This document shows positions 45,540 through 58,181 of a stretch of DNA of 64,000 bases, one piece after another. A program made the position numbers and the translations under genes. The stretch's first letter is position 1, and each line of letters opens with the position of its first letter. Origin of the DNA: Papaver somniferum (taxonomy: Eukaryota > Streptophyta > Magnoliopsida > Ranunculales > Papaveraceae); NCBI RefSeq assembly GCF_003573695.1, contig NC_039367.1:27304442-27368441 (forward strand). Direction: 5' to 3'. The notes below the pieces were generated by a model that was not told the DNA's origin, searched no databases, and worked only from the letters and a program-made list of their open reading frames with translations.

Positions 45540-47110
45540 TTGAATATGTCCAAGAAAGTCCCTTCATCAAATAAGCTTAGAAATACAAGTAAGGATACAT
45601 TTATTCATCTTGTTCAAGCTTTTCAGACTGATTTTCAATACAAAAATTATCACCTTCAGCTAGTATCTCAATTCAGTAAACCAAACCATAAAATTCAAAA
45701 AAAAATCGGCTCTCAATCTTCAGTCAACTTTCTTCCGAGATTTTAGCATCCAATATAGAGGAAATCAATCTTATAATTTGTTCCTTTTGATTCAGTTTCT
45801 AGAAAAATTCTCCTCCGAATTTTTGGAACTACTTATGGTTACAATATACATCCTTTGTCACTCCCATATAATTTTGAATCTAGGGTTTCCAATTATAAAA
45901 TATACTTTACAAGTTTACCTAATATTTTCAATACCTATCCCAGAACTTATTGTTTTATTAATACTGAGGAAAATACTTCAGAACCACAAGTCAAAAATCT
46001 TTACCTTAGAAAGGCTCTGATTAAGTTCATCTCAAGGAAAACCATGTCTTCTGGTCAAGATAATTGTATCAATCTTCTGTCAAGACAACTAAGGAATGCA
46101 AACATTGATTTATATGCTAATCAAAGAATGGTATTAGGTTCATCTCAACTTATCAATGCTGCAGCTGATCAATGGACTTATGGTATCTTAGGTAAGTTGA
46201 AAGAGAAAACAAATATGAAGATGAAAGTTATAATATAGAAAATTAATTCTTTATGGGGAAGATATCTTAACAAGGAAATCAGAATTATGGGTCACACTTT
46301 AAATCTTGTTAGGTTAAACAATGAAGCTTAAAGAGATGAAGTTATTGCAGATGGTCCTTGGCTTATTGATGGAGTTCTTTTTCATATTCAGAAGTACTAG
46401 AATGATATTCCTCTGAATGATTATACTTTTGATAAACAAGTTTTTACTCTACAGTTCAAATACTTGAAGCTTGAGCATATGAATGTAGCTGTAATAGATG
46501 AAGCAATTAGTTTTATTGAGAGGAATATTTCTATCAAGCCAAGGAACTTCAGACCTCGTGCAGGAACTACTATTAAAGCTAGAATTAAAATGGATTTGAA
46601 TAAATCTCTCTAACGAGGAGGATGGTGGAAGACAATAAATTCTGAAGGTGTATGGATCTGATATCACTAGGAGTTGGAACCAAAGAATATATGTCCAAAA
46701 TTTTTTGTTATTGATCATGGTGATGAATAGTATGAGTATATCTCTCGTTTACTTTACTTAGACTCTCTTTCTGCTGCTGATTATGAATCTCTACTCAAGG
46801 AAGATAGTGAATCCAATAAAGAGAAAGATGGAAGTACTTCATCAAATTATATGGAGAAAGAACAAGTTGAGGAGGGTAATATAGAAGATTCAAGGAATGT
46901 CAATAGGATGATAAATTCCAATCTCAATGTGGAGCCATCTATGAATCCTCACAACATTCATATCCAGCCACCTGCAGTTATGCAAGGTCATGATACTACT
47001 AATGTGGACCCTCAACACATCTCTATTATGGAATCAGATGAATCAACTGCAACAATTTCTGTTCCCATGAATGACTGTATCAGAGACTCTTCTCAGGTAT
47101 TTAAAACTTA
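45540..47110 (+). pseudogene. LINE 3 ORF1 (gag-like)
   Basis: Pieces in order: MNMSKKVPSSNKLRNTSKDT (45546-45746), then after stops FISRKTMSSGQDNCINLLSR (about 46020-46240), VIADGPWLIDGVLFHIQKY (about 46340-46400), FTLQFKYLKLEHMNVAVIDE and KPRNFRPRAGTTIKARIKMD (about 46440-46600). A polar tail (46851-47110) closes it. The ADGPWLIDGVLFHIQ block is the usual 'DUF4283-like' core of plant LINE ORF1. At least five in-frame stops (for example at 46236, 46329, 46398, 46612 and 46728) inactivate it. Confidence 0.75.
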
Positions 47111-47165
47111 ACTTCTCTTGTACCTTTTAATCTTCTTAGCAATTTGAATTATTTCATTTTCAAAA

Positions 47166-50100
47166 TGAAGATTTTATGCTGGAATGTTCAAGGTCTAGCC
47201 AAGAAATTTACAAAATACCAACTGCATGTTTTAATCAAATAGCAATCTCCAGATATTTTGTTTTTAACTGAAACAAAAATTGATAGAATTAGAATTATTG
47301 ACTTTGCCAAATCCCTAAATTTTTCTTATTATGATTGCATAGATAGAGTAGAACTTGATGGTGGTCTTCTCTTGTTATGGAAGGAAGGTTTTCAACGCTC
47401 TGTCCAAGATAAATCTAAACAAAATTTCTTAATTTCCTTCATGTATGGTTCAACATACTCTGATATCAAGAAAATACATTGGGATATCATGTCTAGCATT
47501 AGTGATAACATTATGCAACCCTGGATTGTAATTGGAGACCTTAATGTTCACCTTCATACTTTAGATTCTAGCACTCCTGTCTCTCAAGATGATAAATTTG
47601 TTTAACAAAAAATAAATGAATGTGGTCTAATTGACCTAGGTTATATTGGTAGATATTTTACTTGGTCTAGTAACAATCTTTGCACAGGAATTAAAAATTC
47701 TAGAATAGATATGGCCTTGGGTAATCAATAGTGGTGTAATGATTTCCCCAATGCTAGAGTGTATCACCTTGTTCAAGCTGGGTCTGACCATTGTCCCATA
47801 ATGCTACAAACTGATAAAATTTCTGATAGTTTGTGGAGACCTTTTAAATTTTTTGTAATGTGGCTTAAGCATGCTGGTTTTAAAAACCAATTAAAAATTT
47901 CTTGGAACACTAATGCTAGAGGTTCTCCTGGTCATATTTTGAATGAAAAACATACCTCCGCATTAGAAAAAGGCTCTCTTATTGGAATAAGATTGACTTT
48001 GGTGACATTGATAGTAATATTAATGCCCTACAGGAAAATCCTTAAATTTCAAAATGAACCAGTATCTAGCTCTCAACATAATTGTATAAGTGATACTAAT
48101 AAGAAATTAGAAATGTGGTTTGATATTAAAACTGGATTCTACAAACAAAAATCTAGAGATAAATTCATAGTTGATGTGGACAATAATTCTAGATATTTTC
48201 ACACTCTAGCTAATAGAAGAATGTTTAGTAAAAACATTGGTTGCTTATATGATGTTCATGGTACTTGGTATGATAATAGAGAGGATATATCTAACATACT
48301 TGTTTCTCACTTTAGCTCAGTAAGTTGCTCTGTTATAAATCAAGTTCATGATGATATTTTTGATATTATACCTACTGTCATCACTAATGATATTTCTGAT
48401 TTTTTTCACCAGAATTCCAACTGTTGATGATGTTTTTCAGGTAGTGAAAGATATTGCCTCTTGGTGTTCACCAGGCCCTGATGGATTCCAAGATGATTTT
48501 TACCATGTGAACTTGGACATTGTTGGTTATGACATTGTTCAGGATGTTCAAAGCTTCTTCATTTCTGGTTATATGCCTAGGGAGTTTAATAAGACTTACC
48601 TTTCTTTGATTCCAAAAACTATAAGGCTAAATATCCTGCTGATATTAGACCTATAGGTTTATGCAACACTATATATAAAATAATCTCTAAGATTCTAGCT
48701 AATAGAATAAAACCTTATCTAAAAAGGATTATCTCACCCTATCAATCATCTTTTGTTCCAGGTAGAGCTATCCAAGACAATATTATCATTGCTCATGAAA
48801 TAGTTCATACCATGAAACATAAAGAAGGTAAAACTGGCAGTATGGCTCTGAAATTGGATTTATCCAAAGCTTTTGATAGGTTAGAATGGCTATTCATTTT
48901 AGGGATGCTTAAAAAACTTGGTTTTCCTGAGAAATCATGTAAGTACATTCATCAATGTATTTCTACCACGGAAATTTCCATTCTTCTCAATGGTTCTCCT
49001 ACTAGAGCTTATAGTCCTATTAGAGGATTAAAAGAGGGGGATCCTCTATGCACCTATCTCTTTATAATAGCGATGGACTATTTATCTAGGCCTCTTGTCA
49101 ATGATGCCTCTCATCATGTTATCTCTGGTGTTAAAGCATCTAGAAATTCCCCTGCAATCACACATCTCTTTTTTGCAGATGATATCCTCATCTTTACTAA
49201 AGCTGATAGACACAATGTGACAGGTATTTTTGATACTCTCAATCAATTTGGAAATATCTCAGGTCAGTTATTGAACCTAAATAAATCTAGTGTTTATTTT
49301 AGTAGAAATATGAGTCCTTCTATTAAACATGCTCTCTCTAGTGCCCTTGGTATGATTGAAATGCATGACACGGACAAATATCTAGGTGTCACTCTCCTGA
49401 TAGGTAAGGATAAGTCTAAAGCTTTAAAGCATCTTATTCGGAGTTTTAATGCTAGGATTATTCCTTGGAAAGGCAAAAATATGAATTATGCAGCTAGATC
49501 AACTATGGCCAACCATGTTCTCAATGCTTTACCTACACATCAAATGAGTGTCTTTAGAGTTCCTAAAAACACCATTGATAAACTTGACACCATTCAAAGA
49601 CAGTTCTGGTGGGGTAAAGATGGTAGTCAAAGAGGAATTTATTTTATAGGATGGGATAAATTACAAATACCAAAGGCTCTAGGAGGTCTTGGTTTTAGGA
49701 ACCTAGAACATCTTAATACTGCTTTGCTTACTAAAATTCATTGGAATGCTTGCAATGATGATTCTTCTCTATGCTACCAAATTCTTAGGGCCAAGTATTC
49801 GAAGAATGGTAGTCTTCTTCATTTAGATAAACTTAAAGATGAGAGTTCTTGGCTTTGGAGAAGCATTTAATCTGGTCTTGAAGTTGTACAAAAACACATT
49901 AGATGGTTAGTGAGATGTGGTACTAAAATCAACATTTGGATAGATTGTTGGGTTACTAGTTTAAATAACCCTCATGTTCCTGTAGTTGGTTCATGTAGCT
50001 TTGATAATTTCGCTCTTGTCTGTGATTTATTTCAACCATGCACTAGAATATGGTATATTAACATTGTTAATTCTCTTTTTTCTCAAGACTGTGCTAATAT

Positions 50101-50893
50101 TATTCTTAGCTAGTATGAGAATTCCTAACTCTGGAAATGATACTATGATTTAAGGGACAAATAAAAAAGGTAAGTTCATTGTGAAGAATGATTATAACAC
50201 TATCTGTACTAATGATGTTAACATCATCTTTGCAGGTAGATCTATACCTACTGATGATTAAAAATCTATGGAAATTCAAAGTTCCACATAGAGTTCAAAT
50301 TTTTATTTGGAAATGTCTAAAGCAAATAGTTCATGTTAAAAATAAGATTGCTAGATATAAACAGGGTATAAAAACTCACTGTAGCTTCTGTAAAACAATG
50401 AGGAAACCATTAATCATATTTTAATGGAATGCAGTTACAGTCGTTCCATTTGGTTTGCCATGAATATTAATATAGATGCTATTAGACTGTCTCATGCTGA
50501 TTTTGAACAATGGATTATTGGTTGGTTCCACTCTGAAGTTAATAACATCTTTGCTATATGCTTGAGTAATGAAAATTTAATATGCACTCTATGTATATTA
50601 TTGGTATATCTGGAAAGACAGGCTCTCTGTGGTTTTTCAAGATAATAAACCACGTTTGTAGGTTACTGTGGCTAAAATCAATTGGTTACTCAATCAATGC
50701 TCTCATCTGAATGTCCAACATCATTTTTTTACTAATAATGTTTTGCAGATCAAGAAATGGAGACCTCCAGACAAAAAAAAGTATGAAAATAAATATTGAT
50801 GCCTCTTATATATCACAAACAAAGCAAGGAAGTGTTGGTCTAATTTTGAGAAATTTTGCAGGTACATGTCTATGAGAAAAAGGTATATGCTGT
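47166..50893 (+). pseudogene. LINE 3 ORF2 (endonuclease, RT, start of RNase H)
   Basis: The endonuclease begins MKILCWNVQGLAKKFTKYQL and has PDILFLTETKIDR and WIVIGDLNVHLHT (47522). RT follows: CSPGPDGFQDDFYHVN (48466), PGRAIQDNIIIAHEIV (48760), the intact 352-codon frame 48812-49870 with LKLDLSKAFDRLEW, GLKEGDPLCTYLFIIAMDYL and catalytic HLFFADDILIF (49162). A zf-RVT-like LWKFKVPHRVQIFIWKCLKQ (50263) comes next. The RNase H start MKINIDASYISQTKQGSVGL, ILRNFAGTC lies at 50784-50870. Stops and frameshifts occur (47604, 48425, 49868, 50112), but the RT core is whole. The frame stops abruptly at the LTR. Confidence 0.9.
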
Positions 50894-51496
50894 TGTTTGA
50901 GGGTGAAAACGGTTTCTGCTGATTTTGGTAATTTCGGGTGTGTGGGTGAGAAACGAATTTAAACCCTAAACAATGTACTGCAATGGAGTACTTTAGATTC
51001 AAGAGATCAATCTGTACAAATCCTGCCTAAACCAAGAAATGGCCGTTCCATACTTGCTTCAGTCAAAAAGTGAAGGAAAAGGGGTTGGTTTTGGGGAGGG
51101 AAAAGAAGAAAATGTTGAGACCAGAATAGTTGATTCTGGAAGAGTAGTTGTTTTACGACTTGTATCAGAAAGTGGGAAGCTAACAGATGGAAAGCTAGCG
51201 AATGTTTTCTGAGTGTTGTATGCTCCTGACCTGAAAATGTTGTTCGGTGGAAATAGGTAATGCCTATTTATACAAATCGAAGTGAAACGTACTCTGGTAT
51301 CATTAAAAAATGGAAAATGAGTGAGTAAATGGGAGGAGGTGGTAACCGGTAACTCCTGGAATTGATGTTCCATAAAAGAAAGCGTCTCATCATTACTCCC
51401 TGTATTTACTAACCGCCTCATCTTTATGACACTTTCTTATAAAGGGCGTAGTGTACGCCGCACGCTGTAAACCGCCAAACAAATACCCAATGAGCA
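50894..51496 (-). repeat. 3' LTR of the Tat-like element
   Basis: From TGTTTGAGGG to ..CCCAATGAGCA on the plus strand, 603 bp with TG..CA ends. The purine tract AAACTGGGGGA lies at 51512-51497 on the minus strand. A 120-codon minus frame in it is not supported as a gene. Confidence 0.65.
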
Positions 51497-51639
51497 TCCC
51501 CCAGTTTGTGACATGCGTTGATGTCTCGAGTGTTTTCGTGGAAAACATGTAACACATTGTTTTTCTCTGGAAAGTTGAGCTTGGGATACTTGCCGGCTCA
51601 TTGGTGACCTTCGACGGTCAGGATTTCGCCTCTTAAGAG

Positions 51640-52760
51640 GAAAGGTAGCCGTTGATTCTTGCAAACATTTGTTTGGTAGCCAGTGGCTTGAAGGCATGAT
51701 CAATATGGCTTTAATATGGCCTAGTTTAGGCGCGGCCAAAATTTAGGATTTTGGCTTTTTTTAGGCGCGACCAATCTAGGACCAAAGGTTTCCATGCGTT
51801 AGTTGGTAACCTAGGAAAACTAAGATCTGCACCTTAGATGAAAAAGTGGTCGTTGATTGTTGCAGGCCTTTGTTTTGGTAGCCGCATAGGGAAGGCCGGC
51901 ATAGTATGGCGCGGCAAGGTGGTTGGCATGCCATTGGCACATATGGCATGGCATGCCTTGGCGCGGTTTGGCGTGGCTAAAACTAGGATTTTAGGCCAAA
52001 GGTTATCATGCGTTGTTTGGCAACCTTGGACGGATAAGATTCATATTTAGGATGGAAGGGTGTCCGTTGATCGCCGCACGCCTTTGTTTTGGTAGCCGCA
52101 TAGAGAAATCCAGCATGGTATGGCGCGACAAGGTGGTTGGAATGCCATTGGCACATGTGACATGTCATGCCTTGGCACGGTTTGGCGTGGCCAAAACTAG
52201 GGTTTTGGGCCAAAGGTTACCATGCGTTGTTTGGCGACCTTGGACGGATAGGATTTGCATCTAGGATGGAAGGGTGACCGTTGATCATCGCACACCTTCG
52301 TTTTGGTAGCCGCATAGAGAAGTCCGGCATGGTATGGCGCGGCAAGGCGGTTGGCATGCCATAGGCACATGTGGCATGGCATGCCTTGGCGCCGTTTAGC
52401 GTGGCCAAAACTAGGGTTTTAGGCCAAAGGCTACCATGCGTAGTTTGGCGATCTTGGACGGCTAGGATTTTCATCTAGGATGAAAGGGTGGTCATTGATC
52501 GTCGCGCACCTTCGTTTGGGTAGCCGCATAGAGAAGGCCGACATGGTATGGCGCGGCAAGGCGGTTATCATGACATTGGCACATGTGGCATGGCATGCAT
52601 TGGCGCGGTTTGACGTGTCCAAAACTAGTTTTTTAGGCCAAAGGTTACCATGAGTTGTTTGGCGACCTTTGACGAATAGGATTTGCATCTAGGATGGAAG
52701 GGTGGCCGTTGATCGTCGCACGCCTTCGTTTTTGTAGTCGTATATGGAAGGCCGGCATGG
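51640..52760 (+). repeat. 214-bp tandem repeat (satellite-like) in the 3' UTR region
   Basis: The landmark (G)GAAGGGTGNCCGTTGATC with following GTCGCACGCCTTCGTTTTGG recurs at 51838, 52052, 52266, 52480 and 52694, each step exactly 214 bp. An older half-unit begins near 51640. Units include GGTATGGCGCGGCAAGG, CATGTGGCATGGCATGCC and CCAAAACTAGGGTTTTAGGC. The array is clearly more GC-rich than its surroundings. Confidence 0.9.
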
Positions 52761-53140
52761 TGGGGCCAAGGAAAATTGCGCGAACGGCTTGGAATAGTGG
52801 ATCCAAGGGTTTGGTACGGACGTCTTGGCATGGTGGGCCAAGGAAAGGTGAGGTTGGCTTGGCATGGTGGGGCCAAGGGTTTGGCATGCCATTCGAGCAT
52901 GGTGCGGCTAGCGTAGTTGGGGCCAAGTGTTTGGCATGCCATTGGCGCATGGTGCGTCTAGCATGGTTGGGGCTAAGGCAAAGTGTGGTTGGCTTGGCAT
53001 GGTGGCATGCCTTTGCGCGGAGATGTGGTCGGTATGGTTTGCATTGGCACAGTGGTGCGGCTGGCATGGTTTTCATGACTTGGCGGGGAGATGTGGCTAG
53101 CATGGTTGGCATGCTTTGGCGCGGAGATGTGGTTGGCATG
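52757..53140 (+). repeat. Degenerate short-period repeats next to the 214-bp array
   Basis: GGCATGGTGGGGCCAAGG, TTTGGCATGCCATT.G.GCATGG and GGCGCGGAGATGTGG recur every 50-90 bp up to the edge of E2. They look like internal amplification of pieces of the 214-bp unit (GGCATGG, GGTTTGGC). Confidence 0.7.
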
Positions 53141-55793
53141 TGGTGGGCCCGGAGAAGCGTGAAAATTAAGCGAAATGAAACGGGCCTACAGTAATACCGC
53201 AAGTGCACGGTCGTCGGTTGTAGCTCGTGCAAGTACGGGTCGATCCACAGAGACTGGGTGTGTTTTGTAGTTTCTAGCTATTTTGGGCTTCTAAATTTCT
53301 AATGGGCTTTGAGTACCAAAGGGTCTTGAATATCAGTGGGCTTTGAATACCCTTTGGAATTGTTGGGCTTGGAATACCCTTTGAGTAAATTGGGCTTAAT
53401 GGGTTTGTTTTTAACAATGAAATGAACTGAGCTTGGGCTCAGTTGGTCTTGAAGTGCACTAGGCTTTGGGCCTTTGAATGATGAACTGTGAACTAGGCTT
53501 TGGCCTTAAACTTAGGCTTGGGCTCAGTGGACTACAGATGGACTGAACTGAGCTTGTGCTGTGAGCCAAACTCAGTTGCAGCAGCAGCAGTGGCTGTAGC
53601 ACAGGACAAGAGAAGCAAGCTGGAGCAGCAGCAGGAGAAGTTGAAGCAAAGCAGCAGCAGCAGCAAGAGGAAGGAAAGCAGCAGCAGCAACAGGGTTGCA
53701 GGGCAGTGGTGGAAACCAGGTTGCAGCAGCAGTGGTGGCTTGCACAGCAGGAGCAGGTGCACAGCAAGTAGTAGCAGCAGCAGTGCAAAGGAAGAGAGGC
53801 ACAACAGCAGCAGTAGGGAAGAGTAACAAAGATATAGTGTATCAAAGAGTGACAATGAAATGAAAACAGAAAAGAAACAGAGAAAGAAAACAGATGAAGT
53901 GAATAAGAAAGCAGTGAGACAAAAACACTAAAGTGACAGTGGTAAAGACAATGAAACAATGGAAGCATATACCAAGGCCTAAGCCAAGGGCAGGGGAGAT
54001 GGTGAAGGTGAAATGGTGAAGGTGAGCCTAGGCATACTACTAGAGTGGGAAGAGAACTAGTTTGCTCACAGTCACTAGTGAGCACTAGTTTCTCCCCAAT
54101 GCTCAATCAACACAATGCTCTAAGGCTTCTAGCCTAACATTCCATCACTTCTTGACAGTGAATTAAACTTAACAGTTTGAGAAACTAAACATCACACACT
54201 AAACATCACACACTAAACATGACAGTATATCCAATTAACATTACATTAAACATGAAACTAGAACTTAAACTAAATATGCACAATGTATCAAAACAGGAAA
54301 CAAAAATTAACAAAACAGGGAACAAAAATTAACAAAACAGGAATCATTGCTAAACAGGAAACAAAAATTGAGGCAAAAATTGAAACAATGAAACTGAAAT
54401 TAAAACTAACCTAAGCATGGAACTAGAAATTACCAAACATTAAAATTAAACTAACATAAACCTAATTGCACTAACAGTTCAAAATTAAATCAAAATTAAA
54501 CTTGCTAAACACAAAATTAAAACCTAAATTGAACTGTTGGAATTGAAATTGACATTAAAACAAACTCAATTGTAACTGAAATAGAAATTGGACTTGAAAT
54601 TGAATTAAAATTAAACTAAAAATGGAAACCCTAATTTTGAATTTGATTTGAAATTGAAGAAACTAGAACTGAAATTAAACCTAATTGGAGACTTGGCTAG
54701 TCCAAGCACGGCTTTACAACAACACCCACAACCCATATTTATACCCAATTACACTTTAAAAGAAAAACCCCCAAAACAGTAAATTAGGGTTTCTGAAAAT
54801 TGAAATTAAATCATACCAACTCTCTGAAATTTGATTTTGATTATGACCCATCCCTCTTGTGCGTCTCCTACATCTCCTGTTGCTTTCAATTTGCGTCTTT
54901 AGCTTAACCTAGTTTACCATTTGTACACGCCTAGGGTTTCAGAGAGCCGTGTAAAAATGGAAAAGTAGACAGCTAAGAGAAGGGGTATGTGATGATGGGT
55001 GTGGAGCGGTGTACGTGGTGATTATGGTGGTGGTTGAGGATTTGGTGGTGGACATGGGTGTAGCAGGTGGAGGAGCAGGTGATGGAGGTTGCTGTGAAGA
55101 AGAAAGGAGAAGAGAGGAAATCGAGTGAGAGAAAAGTGTGATCGGTTAGGGTAGATAGGGTTTGGTGTTCCGGTGTTGAGCGGACTCATCAGATTTCGAT
55201 GTTCGGAGAGTTATTGGCGTTGGATCGATCCATCTGAAATGCATCCCAGGATAAGATGGAACATAGCCTTCAGCAACCGTAGGATGATGAGATACAACGA
55301 AACTAACGGCGTGAGATGGAGTTAGGTGCTGTAGTGTTGGTCAGGAATTTCAGACTTTGATGTACTGGCGATGCTGCGACCGTAGGATGCTGAGATGATC
55401 CAATCTGACGGCTGAAAATGAAGGCGGGTATGGATATATTAAATGGATTTGGGTAAGGGTTTTTGGGCCTTGGGTATGCCAAGCCCATATCTTCTTTAAG
55501 AACAATTCTTCCTCCTTGAGCCCATTTATAGTCTTTTGGGCTTATGCGCACCATTCTTCGCGGCTTCCTTGCGTAATTCCTCCCGGCTTTTCACCACTCT
55601 TCAGCTCTTTTCCGCTCCGCAAGTTATCCAGACTTTATTTATTACCTAAAAATGCAAAATTAAGTAAGAAAAATATTTATTCTTGAAAACAATGAAAATA
55701 CAGAATATGGGATAAAATGTAGAATTAATGCACAAAAGATGAGTTAAATGCCAACAAAAAGGGATAAATATATACAATATTAGGCACTCATCA
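53141..55793 (-). repeat. E2 3' LTR (complete, about 2.65 kb)
   Basis: On the minus strand it begins TGATGAGTGCC at 55793 and ends CGCTTCTCCGGGCCCACCA at 53141. It includes a CAG/CTG-rich microsatellite zone (53575-53815) and an A/T-rich stretch of repeated AAACAT, AAATTAA and ACTGAAATT words (54170-54680). Long leucine- or serine-rich frames across the CAG zone are composition artefacts. Confidence 0.8.
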
Positions 55794-55980
55794 AATACCC
55801 CCAAACCTGAATTTTACTTGTCCTCAAGTAAAACAAAACTAAGGAAATCCTACCTATACCACTGTCGCTGGTCTCTCGAATGCATTTAGCGTATGCACTA
55901 AGCCTTTTAAACCACTAAGTGTCCCTAGTGGACGAGTTGAAGTCTCGTGAAGGTTTGCTTAGAACGTACCTACAAAGTTC
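55794..55980 (-). other. E2 polypurine tract and conserved 3' block
   Basis: The minus strand reads CAGGTTTGGGGGTATTTGAT across 55809-55790. The block 55861-55975 (GCATTTAGCGTATGC, AAGCC, TTTTAAAC, CCCTAGTGG, CGAGTTG, AGTCTCG) matches E1 at 2421-2530. Confidence 0.75.
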
Positions 55981-57060
<1,080 letters not shown>

Positions 57061-57485
57061 ACCCCCAAACCTAAACTAAACATTGTCCTCAATGTTTCAA
57101 AATATGGAAAGAATTAAAATGCAACATATGGAAAGGGACATGCTGAGTAGAGTAAAAGGAGAGAGAATACCCGATTTCGGCGAAAGCAGAATTAAAACTC
57201 CGTTATTCAAGGCAAAAATCCAACATATTTCAACCGAGATCATATTGGATTAGCAAAATATATACAAAAGGAAATTGAACTAACACATTATCTACAAGAA
57301 AATTTGGTTTTTAATGGGATTGGACTTTTTGGGAAAAATTTGGTTTTGTCGGGAGACATTTGGAAAACTTTGGTTTTTGTGGGAAAATTTTGGTTTTGAT
57401 GGGATATATTTGAAAAAGAAAATTTGGTTTAAAATGGGAGCAAAGTAGAAATTTGGTTTTAAAATTGGGAGCAAAAGAAAATTTT

Positions 57486-57522
<37 letters not shown>

Positions 57523-58094
57523 TGTTTTTGAAATGGGCGCCCTGTTGGTTTTGTGTTTGCTTTGGCTCCGCTTGGTTGAAAACTTTTGGTGGAACTGAGT
57601 CCAAAATCTCGGCTTAGAATTTGGGTACTCGGCCCACTAACGAGTTCAACTAGCGTGATCGGTTACAAGCTCAGCTGGGTTTAAAAACCCAGAATACAAA
57701 ATACAAGTCCAAATTAAACAAGCTCACAAAAATTAAATACACAAGCCCACAAATTAAACAAACAAGCCCACAAATAAATTATTACAAACCCAACAGAAAA
57801 TAAGAGAAGCCCAAAAATTGGTTTTAATATTACAAGCCCACAATTAAAAATTGGAAGCCCACAATTCGGGTTCTCTTAAATGGGTTACCTTTTAAGCACA
57901 GCTCAGCTGCTCTGATATTGTTGCAAAAACCCTGTTGGGTTTTGGTTCTTTTCCTTGGTGGCGTCCCAGCAGAGGAAAAACAGGTTCAGAACAGCAGGTC
58001 CAACAGCAAATGAAGTGAAGCAGATGCAGATGCAAATGCTATGCAGTGAAATGCAAAAATAGCTAATAAAACAACAAGAAAAACACAACACCAA
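57061..58094. other. E2 interior: second purine motif and leader
   Basis: 57098-57061 on the minus strand reads ACATTGAGGACAATGTTTAG then TTTAGGTTTGGGGGT, like E1 at 3594. At 57295-57480 a short word AAATTTGGTTTT recurs with GGGA between copies. A T run of 34 follows at 57488-57521. 57660-57850 repeats the word 'AAGCCCACAAATTA'. No gene. Confidence 0.7.
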
Positions 58095-58175
58095 TCCCCG
58101 GCAGCGGCGCCAAAAACTTGGTGGGCCCCGAAGATATTATATTTAAATGCAAAATGGTCCCCGGCAACGGCGCCA
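58095..58175 (-). other. Duplicated primer binding site of E2
   Basis: The minus strand reads TGGCGCCGTTGCCGGGGA at 58175-58158, right next to the LTR end, and TGGCGCCGCTGCCGGGGA at 58112-58095. Both are followed (plus strand) by CAAAAACTTGGTGGGCCC. These are the tRNA-Asp-type sites common in plant gypsy elements; having two, 63 bp apart, is unusual. Confidence 0.85.
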
Positions 58176-58181
58176 AAAACT

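Larger units (their letters stand above)
45511..50893 (+). mobile_element. LINE 3: L1-type non-LTR retrotransposon, split by an LTR element
   Basis: Plus-strand LINE with ORF1 (45540-47110) and ORF2 (47166 on). ORF2 reads into the start of its RNase H domain and is cut at 50893/50894 by the LTR element that begins TGTTTGAG. The 5' edge is estimated. The rest of the LINE should lie beyond the right end of the window. Confidence 0.88.

Noticed and set aside
51640..52760. Regularly spaced repeats as a possible CRISPR array
   Set aside because: The 214-bp units are contiguous with no unique spacers, and the context is a plant retrotransposon.
51838..53232. Overlapping frames of 60-195 codons across the 214-bp array
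   Set aside because: Open frames occur on both strands because 214 is not a multiple of three and the unit lacks stops; they repeat the monomer and have no domain.
53459..54106. Long minus-strand leucine/cysteine-rich frame and overlapping plus-strand Gln/Ser-rich frame, repeated at 58500-59147
   Set aside because: They are produced by the CAG/CTG-rich zone inside the E2 LTRs, occur in several frames at once and are duplicated with the LTR. No coding signal.
58095..58175. tRNA-like sequence at the E2 LTR edge as a tRNA gene
   Set aside because: Only the 18-nt complement of a tRNA 3' end is present; no cloverleaf. It is a primer binding site.
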